Positions 42,775-52,044 of a stretch of DNA of 64,000 nucleotides are shown here, in pieces. The notes below the pieces were generated by a model that saw only the letters and a list, made by a program, of their open reading frames with translations, did not search any database and had not been told where the DNA came from. Source of the stretch: Ralstonia pickettii (GTDB lineage: Bacteria; Pseudomonadota; Gammaproteobacteria; Burkholderiales; Burkholderiaceae); NCBI RefSeq assembly GCF_030582395.1, contig NZ_CP104381.1, positions 1,550,001 to 1,614,000 on the forward strand. Direction: 5' to 3'. The translations under genes were made by a program, and so were the position numbers. How positions within the stretch are numbered: the first letter of the stretch is position 1; the number at the start of each line of letters is the position of its first letter.

Positions 42775-43561
42775 TGAATAGATTGAAAAAATTCTCGGTG
42801 GTAACGCCGGCAATCCGGTCCAGCGGTTCGCCGCGCAGCGTTGCCAGAAATTCGCCCACGTGGCGCACGTACGCCGGCTCGTTGGTCTTGCCGCGGAACG
42901 GCACCGGCGCCAGGTACGGTGAGTCGGTCTCGATCAGCATGCGGTCCAGCGGTACCTTCTTGGCGGTTTCCTGCAGGTCCACGGCATTCTTGAACGTCAC
43001 GATGCCCGAGAACGAGATATAGAAACCGAGGTCCAGCGCGGCCTTGGCCACATCCCAGGTCTCTGTAAAGCAGTGCATGACGCCGCCCGCAGCCTCGGCG
43101 CCTTCCTCGCGCATGATCGCCAGCGTGTCGTCAGCCGACGAGCGCGTGTGGATCACCAGCGGCTTGCCGGTCTGCTTCGACGCGCGAATGTGTGTGCGAA
43201 AGCGATCGCGCTGCCACTCCATGTCGGCCACGGTACGGTCGCCCAGGCGGTAGTAGTCGAGCCCGGTTTCACCGATGCCGACCACTCGCGGATGATCGGC
43301 CAGCGTCAGCAGGCGCTCGAGCGTGGGTTCTTCAATGGTCCGGCCTTCTTCAACGTCCGCCTCAGCGTCGGGATGCACGCCCACGGTGGCGTACACGTTC
43401 GGCTGCTGCTCGGCGATCTCGAGCACGCTCGGGAAGTCTTCCAGCGTGACGGAAATGCACAGTGCGTGCGTGACGCGGTTCTCGCGCATCCGCGTCAGCA
43501 GCTCAGGCAGGCGCGCGCGCAAGTCGGGGAAATTGATGTGGCAGTGGGAATCGACAAACAT
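42758..43561 (-). CDS. TatD-family metal-dependent hydrolase (YcfH type)
   Basis: This 267-aa TIM-barrel enzyme belongs to the TatD/YcfH deoxyribonuclease family. Metal and active-site motifs are in order: VDSHCHINF (residues 3-11), VGVHPD, GETGLDYYR, VIHTRSS, MHCFTET and ETDSPYLAPVPFRGKTNEPA. Length and motifs are normal. It sits 52 bases downstream of pilZ; that gap holds a 9-bp stem (43578-43602). Family members are 3'-exonuclease-like and have been linked to DNA repair and quality control; the exact substrate here is not known. Confidence 0.93.
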   Translation of the reverse strand: MFVDSHCHINFPDLRARLPELLTRMRENRVTHALCISVTLEDFPSVLEIAEQQPNVYATVGVHPDAEADVEEGRTIEEPTLERLLTLADHPRVVGIGETGLDYYRLGDRTVADMEWQRDRFRTHIRASKQTGKPLVIHTRSSADDTLAIMREEGAEAAGGVMHCFTETWDVAKAALDLGFYISFSGIVTFKNAVDLQETAKKVPLDRMLIETDSPYLAPVPFRGKTNEPAYVRHVGEFLATLRGEPLDRIAGVTTENFFNLFNAIPR

Positions 43562-43577
43562 CGAATAATCAGAAAGT

Positions 43578-43602
43578 TACGGCGCAAACTTTGTGCGCCG
43601 TA
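43578..43602 (-). other. intercistronic hairpin between pilZ and tatD
   Basis: TACGGCGCA and TGCGCCGTA pair as a perfect 9-bp stem with a 7-nt loop. On the minus strand ACTTTCTGATTATT follows, so it may act as a weak terminator or as a transcript-stabilising hairpin. Confidence 0.5.
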
Positions 43603-43613
43603 TCAGGTAAAAA

Positions 43614-44033
43614 TCAGAGGGTTTGGGTGGGGCGTTGCGAGTTGATCTGCTTGCCCAGCACTTCTTCGATCACACGGCGCAGCACGCGGCACTGCTCATC
43701 TTCGCCCAGGTGCACGCCAATGCCCGGCGTTTTGGCCGGCGTGCCTACCGGCGTGATCCAGGCCACCTTGCCGGCCACCTGATACTTCTGCGGGCGGTCC
43801 AGCAGCGAGAGCACGAGGAAGACTTCCTCCCCGATCCGGTAAGGGCGCTGCGTCGGCACAAAGATGCCGCCGTTCTTCAGGAACGGCATATACGCCGCAT
43901 GCAGGCCGGCTTCATCCTTGATGGCCAGCGAAACGATGCCCGGGCGGGTCGGTGCGCCCGTGGCCGTGCCGGCGGCCGCAGGAGTGCCAGGGGTGACGGG
44001 AGTGCCGGGCGTACGAAGAGGTGCAGTGCTCAC
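43614..44033 (-). CDS. pilZ: PilZ domain protein
   Basis: This 139-aa protein has a Thr/Pro/Gly-rich leader (about residues 1-30) and a PilZ-type fold (about 33-125). The strand pattern SLAIKDEAGLHAAYMPFLKN, GGIFVPTQRPYRIGEEVFL and GKVAWITPVG with GIGVHLG is the signature of the type IV pilus PilZ subgroup. Those homologues lack the RxxxR and D/NxSxxG c-di-GMP motifs, and I do not see them here. The start is GTG; no ATG is available. It lies between holB and tatD as is usual in betaproteobacteria and is needed for pilus function in Pseudomonas. Confidence 0.88.
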   Translation of the reverse strand: MSTAPLRTPGTPVTPGTPAAAGTATGAPTRPGIVSLAIKDEAGLHAAYMPFLKNGGIFVPTQRPYRIGEEVFLVLSLLDRPQKYQVAGKVAWITPVGTPAKTPGIGVHLGEDEQCRVLRRVIEEVLGKQINSQRPTQTL

Positions 44034-44075
44034 AGGGTGTCCACTCAGTGCAAACGTTCAGGTGCAGGTTCGGAT

Positions 44076-45086
44076 TCAGGCAGCGGGAAACAGCTGCCGG
44101 TAATCCATCAACAGGCTTTCGATGACAAGTCGCGCGGCAAGCGGATGCTGCTCGGTGCGGCGCCGCTCCGGCAAGGCACGCGCAAAACGTTCCAGGCGAT
44201 CCAGCGGGATGCTATTCGCACAACGTTGCAACGCATCGCGTTGCGCCGGGAAATAACGCGGACGTCCGGCAAGTCGCGCCGCCATCAGGTCAAAGACCCA
44301 CCGGTGCATGGTACTGAGAACGGCAGGCACCGACAATTTCTGTAAATGATCTGCCGTGGCCAGCGCGTCGAGCTTTGCGCCCTGGCCGAGCTGTTCGAGC
44401 AGGAATTGCAATAGCGGCCGGTCTTCGGACTCGGCGGCGGCCAGCGCGGCCAACGGCGCATTGCCGAACTCCGCCAGCAGGTTCTGCGCGTGGGGCACGC
44501 CCTGCTCCTCCAGCCACTGGCGCGCGGCCTCGGGCTGAGGCGGCTGCAGCGGAAACTGCCTGCAGCGCGACAGGATGGTCGGCAGGATGCGGTCGATGCG
44601 ATCCGTCACCAACAGGAAGACGGTGTTCTGCGGCGGCTCTTCCAGCGTCTTGAGCAGTGCGTTGGCGCCTTCGGTCTGCAACGCGTCGAGCGGATACAGC
44701 ACCACCACGCGCAACCCGGCCCGGTGCGTGCCGACCCCCACCCCTTCGATCAGATTGCGGACCTGCTCCATGCGGATGATCTTGCTCGGCGCCTTTTTCT
44801 TGCCGTCGGCGTCTTTCTCCGTCTCGGGCGCGTCTTCCATCGCTTCAGGGCGCACGAGGTGGAAATCCGGGTGGTTGCCCTGCGCAAACCAGTTGCAGGC
44901 CGCGCACGTGCCGCAGGGCTGGCCGTCGGGCGCAGGCGTATCGCACAACAGGCTTTGCGCGAAATGCATGGCGAAATCGCGCTTGCCGGTGCCGCCCTGG
45001 CCGTTGAGCAGAATCGCGTGCGGCAACTTGGCCCGCATCGCTTGGAGACGGGACCAGTCAGCGGATTGCCAGGGATAAAGCATCAT
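44076..45086 (-). CDS. holB: DNA polymerase III subunit delta prime
   Basis: HolB is part of the clamp-loader complex. The 336-aa AAA+ protein begins MMLYPWQSADWSRLQAMRAK and has a P-loop-like GQGGTGKRDFA (about residues 30-40), a zinc-binding group of cysteines (CDTPAPDGQPCGTCAAC, about 49-65), and the sensor region KTLEEPPQNTVFLLVTDRID with SRCRQFPL. An insertion rich in Glu/Asp/Lys (about 85-105) is typical of this clade. It is downstream of tmk in the conserved mltG-tmk-holB-pilZ order. The second Met is an equally plausible start. Confidence 0.95.
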   Translation of the reverse strand: MMLYPWQSADWSRLQAMRAKLPHAILLNGQGGTGKRDFAMHFAQSLLCDTPAPDGQPCGTCAACNWFAQGNHPDFHLVRPEAMEDAPETEKDADGKKKAPSKIIRMEQVRNLIEGVGVGTHRAGLRVVVLYPLDALQTEGANALLKTLEEPPQNTVFLLVTDRIDRILPTILSRCRQFPLQPPQPEAARQWLEEQGVPHAQNLLAEFGNAPLAALAAAESEDRPLLQFLLEQLGQGAKLDALATADHLQKLSVPAVLSTMHRWVFDLMAARLAGRPRYFPAQRDALQRCANSIPLDRLERFARALPERRRTEQHPLAARLVIESLLMDYRQLFPAA

Positions 45087-45167
45087 GAATCAATGGGTTG
45101 CGTCAGATTGTTGATGCAGAAACTTGCCGTGAAACCATTATTTCTGTCTACGAAATTGCCCGTAAAA

Positions 45168-45785
45168 TCAGAGTGTTGCAAGCACATTCTCTAAGTCTTT
45201 CTGGATATCGGCGCGCTCGCGGTTGGCGTTGAGTACGACAAATCGATCCGGCTCGGCGGCTGCGCGGCGCAGGTATTCGGCACGCGTGCGCAGAAAGAAC
45301 TGGGCGGACTCGGCTTCGAACTTGTCAGGCGTGCGGGCATCGGCCAGGCGTGCGGCGGCAATCTCGGGGGCCAGGTCGAACAGGATGGTCTTGGTCGGCT
45401 GAAGGCCCTGCTGCACCCAGCGCTCAAGCACTTCCAGCCGGTCGATTGCCAAGCCCCTGCCCCCGCCCTGATAGGCGAACGTGGCATCGGTGAAGCGGTC
45501 GGAGATGACCCAATCGCCTGCGTCCAGGGCCGGCTGAATCACTTCGGCAATGTGCTCGCGGCGGCCGGCAAACATCAGCAGCGCTTCGGTTTCCAGATGC
45601 ATGCGCTCGTGCAGCAGCACTTCGCGCAGGCGCTCGCCCAGCGGTGTGCCGCCCGGCTCCCGGGTGACCACGACCTTTTTGCCCAGAGGCGCGAGCTTCG
45701 CCTGCAGTTGCTGCGCGAACCACGCCAGGTGCGTGCTCTTGCCTGCCCCGTCGATCCCTTCGAATGTGATGAACTTGCCGGTCAT
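45168..45785 (-). CDS. tmk: thymidylate kinase
   Basis: Tmk phosphorylates dTMP to dTDP for DNA synthesis. The 205-aa protein has P-loop [10 protein letters not shown] (about residues 10-19), the [14 protein letters not shown] motif, the [16 protein letters not shown] substrate loop, and a LID region without the extra arginine pair of type I enzymes. The ATG overlaps the mltG stop (ATGA), as in many proteobacteria. Everything expected for the family is present. Confidence 0.96.
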   Translation of the reverse strand: MTGKFITFEGIDGAGKSTHLAWFAQQLQAKLAPLGKKVVVTREPGGTPLGERLREVLLHERMHLETEALLMFAGRREHIAEVIQPALDAGDWVISDRFTDATFAYQGGGRGLAIDRLEVLERWVQQGLQPTKTILFDLAPEIAAARLADARTPDKFEAESAQFFLRTRAEYLRRAAAEPDRFVVLNANRERADIQKDLENVLATL

Positions 45786-46780
45786 GGTTGGCCGCGCTGA
45801 TATTTGTTGACGGCCCGGTTATGGTCCGTCAGGTTGGTCGAAAACTGGCTGCTGCCGTCGCCGCGCGCCACGAAATACAGCGCGTCGGACGACGCCGGGT
45901 TCAACGCCGCCTGCAGCGACGCCATGCCCGGCAGCGCGATGGGCGTGGGTGGCAGACCGGTGCGCGTGTAGGTGTTGTACGGCGTGTCCGTTTGCAGATC
46001 CCGCTTGCGCAAATTGCCGTCAAAGCCGGCACCCAGGCCGTAGATGACCGTCGGGTCGGTCTGCAGCAGCATGTTCTTGCGCAGGCGGTTGACGAACACG
46101 GCGGCAATCATCGGCCGCTCCAGCTTCTGGCCGGTTTCCTTCTCGATGATCGAGGCCATGGTCAGCGCTTCGTACGGCGTCTTGTAGGGCAGATCCACCG
46201 AGCGCTTCGCCCAGGCGTCGTTCAGGCGCTTCTGCATCGCCTGGTAGGCGTGGCGATACAGCTCCACATCGCTGCTGCCGCGCGCAAAGAGGTAGGTGTC
46301 GGGAAAGAATAGGCCTTCCGGGTTGGCTTCGGGCGCGCCGATCTTGCGCATCAGGTCTGCATCCGACAGGCCGGCCGTGTCGTGCTTGAGGGCAGGCTCC
46401 GCATCGACCACCGCCCGCATCTGCCGCATCGACCATCCCTCGATGACGGTGACGACGTAATGCGTAACGTCGCCGCGCGCCATCTTGTCGAGGATGGACA
46501 TGGGCGTCGCGCCGGTCTCCAACGCGTAGCCGCCGGCTTTCAGGCTTTTGGCGTTGCCCGTGGCGCGCGCCACCAGCGAAAACAACTGCGGCTGCACGCC
46601 CACGCCGGCATTGGCAAGCTGCTTGCCGACGGAGACCACGCTCGAGTTCGGTTTGATCACCACCTCCAGCGGTGACGCCGCCAGGCTCACGGGTTGCTGG
46701 GCCCACCACACCACGCCGCCTGCTGCCGCCAGCACGATCACGGTCGCCAGCAGGACCAAGCGTTTGAGAAAAGAGAGCAT
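45782..46780 (-). CDS. mltG: endolytic transglycosylase MltG
   Basis: MltG cuts nascent glycan strands in the periplasm and so sets chain length. The 332-aa protein has one N-terminal span (about residues 7-29), a LysM-like subdomain (about 38-90), and the YceG catalytic domain with glutamate in [10 protein letters not shown] and the conserved [20 protein letters not shown]. The start lies at the border of a divergent promoter shared with ygfZ. Its 3' end overlaps tmk. Complete and of normal length. Confidence 0.95.
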   Translation of the reverse strand: MLSFLKRLVLLATVIVLAAAGGVVWWAQQPVSLAASPLEVVIKPNSSVVSVGKQLANAGVGVQPQLFSLVARATGNAKSLKAGGYALETGATPMSILDKMARGDVTHYVVTVIEGWSMRQMRAVVDAEPALKHDTAGLSDADLMRKIGAPEANPEGLFFPDTYLFARGSSDVELYRHAYQAMQKRLNDAWAKRSVDLPYKTPYEALTMASIIEKETGQKLERPMIAAVFVNRLRKNMLLQTDPTVIYGLGAGFDGNLRKRDLQTDTPYNTYTRTGLPPTPIALPGMASLQAALNPASSDALYFVARGDGSSQFSTNLTDHNRAVNKYQRGQP

Positions 46781-46912
46781 TCTGTTGCGAATCTACGTGC
46801 GGAGCCGGCTGACACCGGCGATTTCCGCACTCTTGAAATGGATAGACAGGGCACAAACTGCCCTTCAGACAGCCCAATATAATACCGGGTCAATCTCAGG
46901 CAGCCCCGCACC

Positions 46913-47953
46913 ATGAACGATGTCTTCCACGATTTTGTCGATACGCTGAGCTTTCCGCCGCTCGACGTGCAATTTGATTCCGCCACGCGCGGCAGCGTGC
47001 TGTGCGCGCCGACCGATCTGGCCCGCATTGCCGTTGAAGGCGCCGATGCCGCCGAGTTTCTCCACAACCAGCTGACCAACGCCGTGACCGGCCTCGGCCT
47101 GAACCAGGCGCGCCTGGCGGGTTATTGTTCGCCCAAGGGTCGGCTGCTGGCCACGCTGCTGGTGTGGCGTCAGGCCGATACGATCGTGCTTCAGACAGAC
47201 AAGGCGATCGCTCCGGCGCTGACCAAGCGCTTGTCGATGTTTGTGCTGCGCGCCAAGGCCAAGCTGCGCCCGATGGATGAATTCATCGCCATCGGCGTCG
47301 CCGGGCCCGAAGCAGCGGACGCGCTGCGCGAGGCCGGTGCGGTGTTGCCTGAACCGGATACCGTCAACGCGGTGGCCCAGCAGCCCGCCACGGTGGGGCA
47401 GCAATTTGGCGCCGTCGTCCGTCTGCCGGATGCCGGCGGACGCCCCCGCTATCAATGGATGGTGCATGCCGAGCACTTTCAGCACGCCTGGAAGACGCTG
47501 TCGTCGCGCCTGTCGCTGGTCGGTACCGAGGTGTGGGATTGGTTGGGCCTGCAGGCAGGTGTGCCGCACATCACCCTGCCCACGCAGGAACAGTTCGTTC
47601 CGCAGATGGTCAACCTCGAATTGCTGGGCGGCGTCGATTTCCGCAAGGGTTGCTACCCGGGGCAGGAAGTCGTGGCGCGCAGTCAGTATCGCGGCACGCT
47701 CAAGCGGCGCATGCAGCGCGCGCATGTGAATGCCCCCACGTCGGCCGGTGCCGAGGTCTACAGCGCAGCCGATCCGAACCAACCGTGCGGCATGGTGGTC
47801 AACGCAGCCATGGCGCCCGACGGCGGGACCGACCTGCTCGTCGAGTTGAAGCTGGACGCCCTCGACACCGTCATCCACCTGGCCACGCCGGACGGCCCGG
47901 TGCTGACGTTGCAAGAACTGCCGTACGTCATTCCCGTTTCAGAAAACGCCTGA
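46913..47953 (+). CDS. ygfZ: folate-binding Fe-S assembly protein YgfZ
   Basis: YgfZ assists synthesis or repair of certain iron-sulfur enzymes and binds tetrahydrofolate. The 346-aa GcvT-like protein has the family fingerprint KGCYPGQEVVARSQYRG (about residues 242-258), including the conserved cysteine. An N-terminal GcvT-fold segment reads EGADAAEFLHNQLTNAVTG. It is divergent from mltG with 132 bases between. Length is slightly greater than the E. coli protein but normal for betaproteobacteria. Two small genes follow on the same strand. Confidence 0.93.
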   Translation: MNDVFHDFVDTLSFPPLDVQFDSATRGSVLCAPTDLARIAVEGADAAEFLHNQLTNAVTGLGLNQARLAGYCSPKGRLLATLLVWRQADTIVLQTDKAIAPALTKRLSMFVLRAKAKLRPMDEFIAIGVAGPEAADALREAGAVLPEPDTVNAVAQQPATVGQQFGAVVRLPDAGGRPRYQWMVHAEHFQHAWKTLSSRLSLVGTEVWDWLGLQAGVPHITLPTQEQFVPQMVNLELLGGVDFRKGCYPGQEVVARSQYRGTLKRRMQRAHVNAPTSAGAEVYSAADPNQPCGMVVNAAMAPDGGTDLLVELKLDALDTVIHLATPDGPVLTLQELPYVIPVSENA

Positions 47954-47966
47954 CACCGCCCCGATC

Positions 47967-48257
47967 ATGGCCGACCACCTGTTTGTCTACTTCCGCATCG
48001 CCGAGCATGACGCTGCTGCAGCGCTGCCGCGCTGGCAGCGTTGGCTCGATACCGTGGAAGAAGCGACCGGTGTGGCCGGCGCGTTGATGCGACGGCCCGA
48101 AACACGCGACGGCCAGGCCACGTGGATGGAGTCCTATGACGACGTGCCGCCCGCATTTGCCGCCACGCTGGCGGCGCTGTGGGAAGCAGGCGGCCCGCGC
48201 GAATTCGTCGCGGGTGAACGCCACGCAGAGCTGTTTGTCGATCTGGAAAACAGCTGA
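47967..48257 (+). CDS. DUF4936 family protein
   Basis: This 96-aa protein matches the DUF4936 pattern: HLFVYFRIAEHDAAAALPRW, then GVAGALMRRPE, a TWMESYDDVP segment and a C-terminal helix. A ferredoxin-like (dimeric alpha/beta barrel) fold is likely. No function is known. It lies 13 bases after ygfZ on the same strand, its usual neighbour in betaproteobacteria, so a link to iron-sulfur metabolism is conceivable but untested. Confidence 0.85.
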   Translation: MADHLFVYFRIAEHDAAAALPRWQRWLDTVEEATGVAGALMRRPETRDGQATWMESYDDVPPAFAATLAALWEAGGPREFVAGERHAELFVDLENS

Positions 48258-48385
48258 CGACGCCCTGCCGCAATCGTCATCGCAAAAATCCGGCAGGCTG
48301 CTATGCTTGGCCGAAGCCTGCGCGACACAGGTCGTCACATTGACCATTGGCCGTTCGTTGCGCGGCATGTTCAAAGGAAGTGCTC

Positions 48386-49201
48386 ATGTGTTTGATTCTC
48401 ACGGCCTGGCACGCTCACCCCGCCTACGCGCTGGTGGTGGCCGCCAACCGGGACGAATTCTATGACCGCCCGGCCGCGCCCCTGGCGTGGTGGAGCGACG
48501 CGCCCAACGTGCTGGCCGGGCGTGACATGGCCCAGGTGGTCGGTCACCCTGGCACGTGGATGGGCATGACCCGCGACGGCCGTTTTGCCGCGCTGACGAA
48601 TTACCGCGCGCCGTCCGAGCGCCGGCCCGATGCACGCTCGCGCGGAGAACTCGTCTCGAATTTCCTGATGGCGGACGACATGTCGGTGCCCGCCTATCTC
48701 GATAGCCTCGCCCCACGCGACCGCGCCTACAACGGCTACAACCTGCTGACCGCCACGCGCGACGAACTCTGGTGGACGAGCAACCGCGCCGAAGCGCCGC
48801 GCAAGCTCGCGCCCGGGCTCTACGGGCTGTCCAACGCATTGCTCGATACGCCGTGGTTCAAGGTGCGGCATCGCATGGCCGCCTTTGCCGAAGCGCTGGC
48901 CGCAGATACGGGGCGGCACGGCAACGCGCTTGACGTGGCTCGCTATCTCGATCTGCTGTCGGAAACCCGTGAAGCGCCGACTGGTGCCCTGCCCGCTACA
49001 GGCGTGGCGCCGGAGTGGGAGAAGCTGCTTTCTGCAGCCTTCATCCGCTCGCCGCGCTACGGCACGCGCGCCAGCACCATCCTGCGCATCCGCCACGACG
49101 GGTGCTTTGACGTGACCGAGCGCCGCTTTGACGCCCAGGGCCAGATCGGCGAAACGCGCTATCTCGGCGTGCTCGATACGGTCACGCACGCCGATACCTA
49201 G
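48386..49201 (+). CDS. NRDE (TANGO2-like) family protein
   Basis: This 271-aa protein begins MCLILTAWHAHPAYALVVAA followed by NRDEFYDRP, the NRDE motif that defines the family; the cysteine at position 2 is conserved and could become an N-terminal nucleophile after Met removal. Other family segments are LAGRDMAQVVGHPGTWMGMT and LTNYRAP, with a C-terminal ETRYLGVL. Family members (TANGO2/Ser-Thr-rich hypothetical proteins) are of uncertain function; haem handling has been proposed for some. AAAGGAAG precedes the ATG. It stands between DUF4936 and a minus-strand hydroxylase gene. Confidence 0.9.
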   Translation: MCLILTAWHAHPAYALVVAANRDEFYDRPAAPLAWWSDAPNVLAGRDMAQVVGHPGTWMGMTRDGRFAALTNYRAPSERRPDARSRGELVSNFLMADDMSVPAYLDSLAPRDRAYNGYNLLTATRDELWWTSNRAEAPRKLAPGLYGLSNALLDTPWFKVRHRMAAFAEALAADTGRHGNALDVARYLDLLSETREAPTGALPATGVAPEWEKLLSAAFIRSPRYGTRASTILRIRHDGCFDVTERRFDAQGQIGETRYLGVLDTVTHADT

Positions 49202-49212
49202 GCGCTGCCGAC

Positions 49213-50115
49213 TCAGGCTGCTTCCTGCTTGGCGCTCGCGGCCTGATTCATTTCCATTTCGGTGACGGCGGCGCCGCCCGGCCGCAATGCCGAATGTTCG
49301 CGCTTGGACTGCACCAGCGGATAGAACATCTGCGCGGTCCACGGCTCCGCACCGAACAGCACGTCGTCCTGTAAACCGATTTGCGCGGGATATTTGCGCG
49401 TGATGTGCGCCGTGCCGAACAGCACATCCCAGAAGAACAGCAGGTTGCCGAAATTGCCTTTGTAATGGCCGATGCCGTCGGCGTTGGTCAACGCGTGATG
49501 CGCCCAGTGTGTGGCCGGCGTGGAAATCGTCCGCTCGATCACCCACATCAGCGGACGCAGCGCGCGAATGCGATACAGCGGCGCATCCCAGGGCCAGGCG
49601 CAATGCGCGCCAACAATGACAGTCAGCTTGACGACCAAGTACGGCGCATAGACCGGCCCAAAGCCCAGGTAGACAGCCACGCCGCCAATCCACAGCCCGG
49701 GCATCATCAGGTAGTAGAAGAAGTTGTTGCGGTACGTGACGCGCACGCTCATGTATGACGCGCTGTGATGCGCGCGGTGCAACGGCCACAGCAGCGGCGT
49801 GTGTGAAGCGCGGTGCCAGAGGTATTGCGTGAGGTCGTCGCCGATCAGCAACAACCCCGTCATCGCCCACCAGGGCAGATCCGCCCACGCGTTGTGCTGC
49901 GCCGGAATGAGCCAGTTACACAGTGCATTGCTGCCCAGCAGCGCGATCGGCTGCGTCACGGCAACGAGGCTGATGAACATCAGCACTTCCAGCCAGGCAT
50001 CGTTGGCCGTCGCGCGGCCGCGCACGTTGGCTTGGTAGCGCCGTGTCACGAACTCCATCGCGGCAAATCCGAGGATGCAGGCGACGATCAGCGCGTGCTC
50101 CATGTGCGAACTCAT
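49213..50115 (-). CDS. sterol desaturase / fatty acid hydroxylase superfamily protein
   Basis: This 300-aa integral membrane di-iron enzyme would hydroxylate or desaturate a lipid. The eight-histidine signature is visible: HRASH (about residues 105-109), HRAHH (about 119-123) and THWAHHALTN (about 206-215). Four hydrophobic segments surround them, and the C-terminal extension is soluble. I chose MSSHMEHALIVACI behind GAGGAGACACC. It is divergent from a LysR regulator with a clear dyad between them (50175-50202), so it is probably induced by a lipid or aromatic signal through that regulator. Substrate unknown. Confidence 0.9.
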   Translation of the reverse strand: MSSHMEHALIVACILGFAAMEFVTRRYQANVRGRATANDAWLEVLMFISLVAVTQPIALLGSNALCNWLIPAQHNAWADLPWWAMTGLLLIGDDLTQYLWHRASHTPLLWPLHRAHHSASYMSVRVTYRNNFFYYLMMPGLWIGGVAVYLGFGPVYAPYLVVKLTVIVGAHCAWPWDAPLYRIRALRPLMWVIERTISTPATHWAHHALTNADGIGHYKGNFGNLLFFWDVLFGTAHITRKYPAQIGLQDDVLFGAEPWTAQMFYPLVQSKREHSALRPGGAAVTEMEMNQAASAKQEAA

Positions 50116-50174
50116 TGGTGTCTCCTCGCTTTTGTTGTGCAAACAAGCCTAGGAGTGCCACCTCAATGCGTCCA

Positions 50175-50202
50175 ATGCATAATGAACATTCGTTCAATGC
50201 AT
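50175..50202. promoter_or_regulatory. operator between hydroxylase and LysR genes
   Basis: TGAAC-ATTC-GTTCA (50183-50196) is a perfect 5-4-5 dyad flanked by two ATGCAT hexamers (50175-50180 and 50197-50202). It lies 14 bases before the LysR ATG and 60 before the hydroxylase ATG. Size and placement suit a LysR-type binding region. Confidence 0.6.
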
Positions 50203-50215
50203 AGCACGCAACAAC

Positions 50216-51121
50216 ATGGATTTGCGACGCCTCAGTCACGTGGTTGCCCTCGCCGACACGCTGCACTTTGCGCGGGCGGCCCAAGCGGTGCATTTGAGCC
50301 AACCGGCGTTCAGCCGCAGCATCCAGGCGATCGAAGACGATCTCGGCATCCGCCTGTTTGATCGCGAAACCGGCGACGTGCGCCCCACTCCCGCCGGCGA
50401 ATTCGTCATTGAACGTGCGCGGCGCCTGCTGTTCGAAGCGCGCTGCCTGCAACGCGACGTTGATCTGTATCGCGACAGCCAGCTCGGCGACACGGCCTTC
50501 GGTGTCGGCCCCCTGCTGACGGCCACGCTGATGCCTCCCGCGCTGCAGGAACTGCGGCAGCAGCATCCGCAAGTCGCACTGCGCATGGAGGTCGGCAATT
50601 GGGTGCAACTATTGGAGAGCCTGCGCAGCGAGAACATCGAGTTCTTCGCCGCCGACGTGCGCGACATGCCGAAAGACGCTGCGCTGGATATCCAACTGAT
50701 CGGAGGCCAGCCCCCTCACCTTTACGTCCGGGCCGGCCACCCGCTTGCGGGGCGCACGCACACGCTGCGTGAAGTCTGGGAATACGGCATTGCCGTGCCC
50801 AAGCTGCTGAGCCCGTCCAAGGTTGAGCTGGCGATGCTGCTAGGGCTGCCGGCAGGTCAGGAGGCCAGTATCGCGCTGGAGTGCGACAACTACGGCGTAT
50901 TGAAGACGGTTGCGCTCACGACGGACACCGTGCTCGGTGCCACGGACGCCGCCGTGAGGGAGGAGCTGGAAAGCGGCACGCTGCTGCGGCTGGCGGTGAA
51001 GGGTTGGCTTTCGCCGCCATCGACCACGGGGATTGTGCGGCTGCACGGCAGAACTGCGTCGCCGGCAGCGCAGGCGGCCATCGCAGCGATTGTGCGGGCC
51101 GCCCAGGACATCAACGTGTAA
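50216..51121 (+). CDS. LysR-family transcriptional regulator
   Basis: This 301-aa regulator begins MDLRRLSHVVALADTLHFAR, with a winged HTH (AAQAVHLSQPAFSRSIQAIE, about residues 21-40), linker helix, and effector domain. The start matches the subgroup that controls single metabolic genes next to it. The divergent membrane hydroxylase is the likely target, through the dyad at 50175-50202. Its 3' end overlaps the convergent GNAT gene by 11 bases. Confidence 0.93.
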   Translation: MDLRRLSHVVALADTLHFARAAQAVHLSQPAFSRSIQAIEDDLGIRLFDRETGDVRPTPAGEFVIERARRLLFEARCLQRDVDLYRDSQLGDTAFGVGPLLTATLMPPALQELRQQHPQVALRMEVGNWVQLLESLRSENIEFFAADVRDMPKDAALDIQLIGGQPPHLYVRAGHPLAGRTHTLREVWEYGIAVPKLLSPSKVELAMLLGLPAGQEASIALECDNYGVLKTVALTTDTVLGATDAAVREELESGTLLRLAVKGWLSPPSTTGIVRLHGRTASPAAQAAIAAIVRAAQDINV

Positions 51122-51563
51122 GCACGCGTCGCATGGTCCGGTGCGGAATGCCAGCCTCTTCAAACTCCTCGCCCTCGGCCGCAAAGCCAGCGCGTGCATA
51201 GAACGGCATGGCGTGGGTTTGCGCATTGAGGATCAGCTCGCGGTAGCCCAGCGACTGCGCCTTGTCGATCAAGGCTTCCAGCACGCGTGCGCCAACGCCC
51301 GTGCCTCGCGCCTCCTTGCGCACCGCCATCCGGCCGATATGGCCGTCGGGCAGCAGGCGGCCCGTGGCGACGGCGCGACCCGCCGTATCGTGCGCCAGCG
51401 CGTGCCAGCACTGGTCGTCCCACTCGTCCCACTCCAGTTCAACGGGCACGCCTTGCTCGATGACAAACACGTCGTAGCGGATGGCGCGCGCTTCTTCGCG
51501 CACGGCGTCCCAGCGGGCGACTACAACACCGGCAAGCGGGCGGACAGATTCAGGGGCAGTCAT
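51111..51563 (-). CDS. GNAT family N-acetyltransferase
   Basis: This 150-aa acetyltransferase carries the acetyl-CoA motif A: LLPDGHIGRMAVRKEARGTG and VGARVLEAL (about residues 69-97), followed by ELILNAQTHAMPFYARAGF (motif B), where the tyrosine can act as general acid. It begins MTAPESVRPLAGVVVARW. It resembles ElaA/YjgM-type proteins of unknown substrate. It is ten bases downstream of the thioesterase gene on the same strand, so it likely shares a transcript with it and with the hydrolase before that. Confidence 0.88.
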   Translation of the reverse strand: MTAPESVRPLAGVVVARWDAVREEARAIRYDVFVIEQGVPVELEWDEWDDQCWHALAHDTAGRAVATGRLLPDGHIGRMAVRKEARGTGVGARVLEALIDKAQSLGYRELILNAQTHAMPFYARAGFAAEGEEFEEAGIPHRTMRRVLTR

Positions 51564-51572
51564 GCTTCGTTC

Positions 51573-52022
51573 TCACACTTCAGGCTTCAGAACTTCAAAA
51601 TTGAGGATGCGCTCGCGCAGCGTGTCGGGAATCGGCGCGGAGGTCTGCGTGGCGATGGATGTGGCTGGACGGGCGCACACGTAGATGACTTCGCCGGTGA
51701 CGAGGTGTTCGTCTGCGCGATACATCTCGATGATAAAGCGCATGCTGGAGCGGCCGAGGCGCGCCACACGGCAGCGCAGGTCCAGCTCGTCGTCAAAGCG
51801 CGCGGAGGCGTGGTATTCGAGCGTGGATTTGACCACGTAGAAATCCACGCCAAAGGTGTCGACCACATCCACCGGATACCGCACGCCGATGCTCCGCCAG
51901 TATTCGGTGATGCACACATCGGCGTACAGCAGGTAGTGGCCGTTGAAGACGATGCCCTGCGCATCCACTTCGGCCCAGCGTACGCGCAGGGGCGTGCTGT
52001 GGCGGAAATCCTCGATCGCCAT
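51573..52022 (-). CDS. acyl-CoA thioesterase, 4-hydroxybenzoyl-CoA type (hot-dog fold)
   Basis: This 149-aa protein has the 4HBT signature VRWAEVDAQGIVFNGHYLLY (about residues 13-32), with the catalytic aspartate in EVDAQGIVFN, then a YRSIGVRYP-like segment (YWRSIGVRYPVDVVDTF). Such proteins cleave acyl-CoA thioesters. It lies 22 bases after the lipase-type hydrolase gene and 9 before the GNAT gene. The combination suggests handling of an activated acid or ester, but the substrate is unknown. Confidence 0.9.
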   Translation of the reverse strand: MAIEDFRHSTPLRVRWAEVDAQGIVFNGHYLLYADVCITEYWRSIGVRYPVDVVDTFGVDFYVVKSTLEYHASARFDDELDLRCRVARLGRSSMRFIIEMYRADEHLVTGEVIYVCARPATSIATQTSAPIPDTLRERILNFEVLKPEV

Positions 52023-52044
52023 GTGGTCTCCTTGTGTGCTTTCG

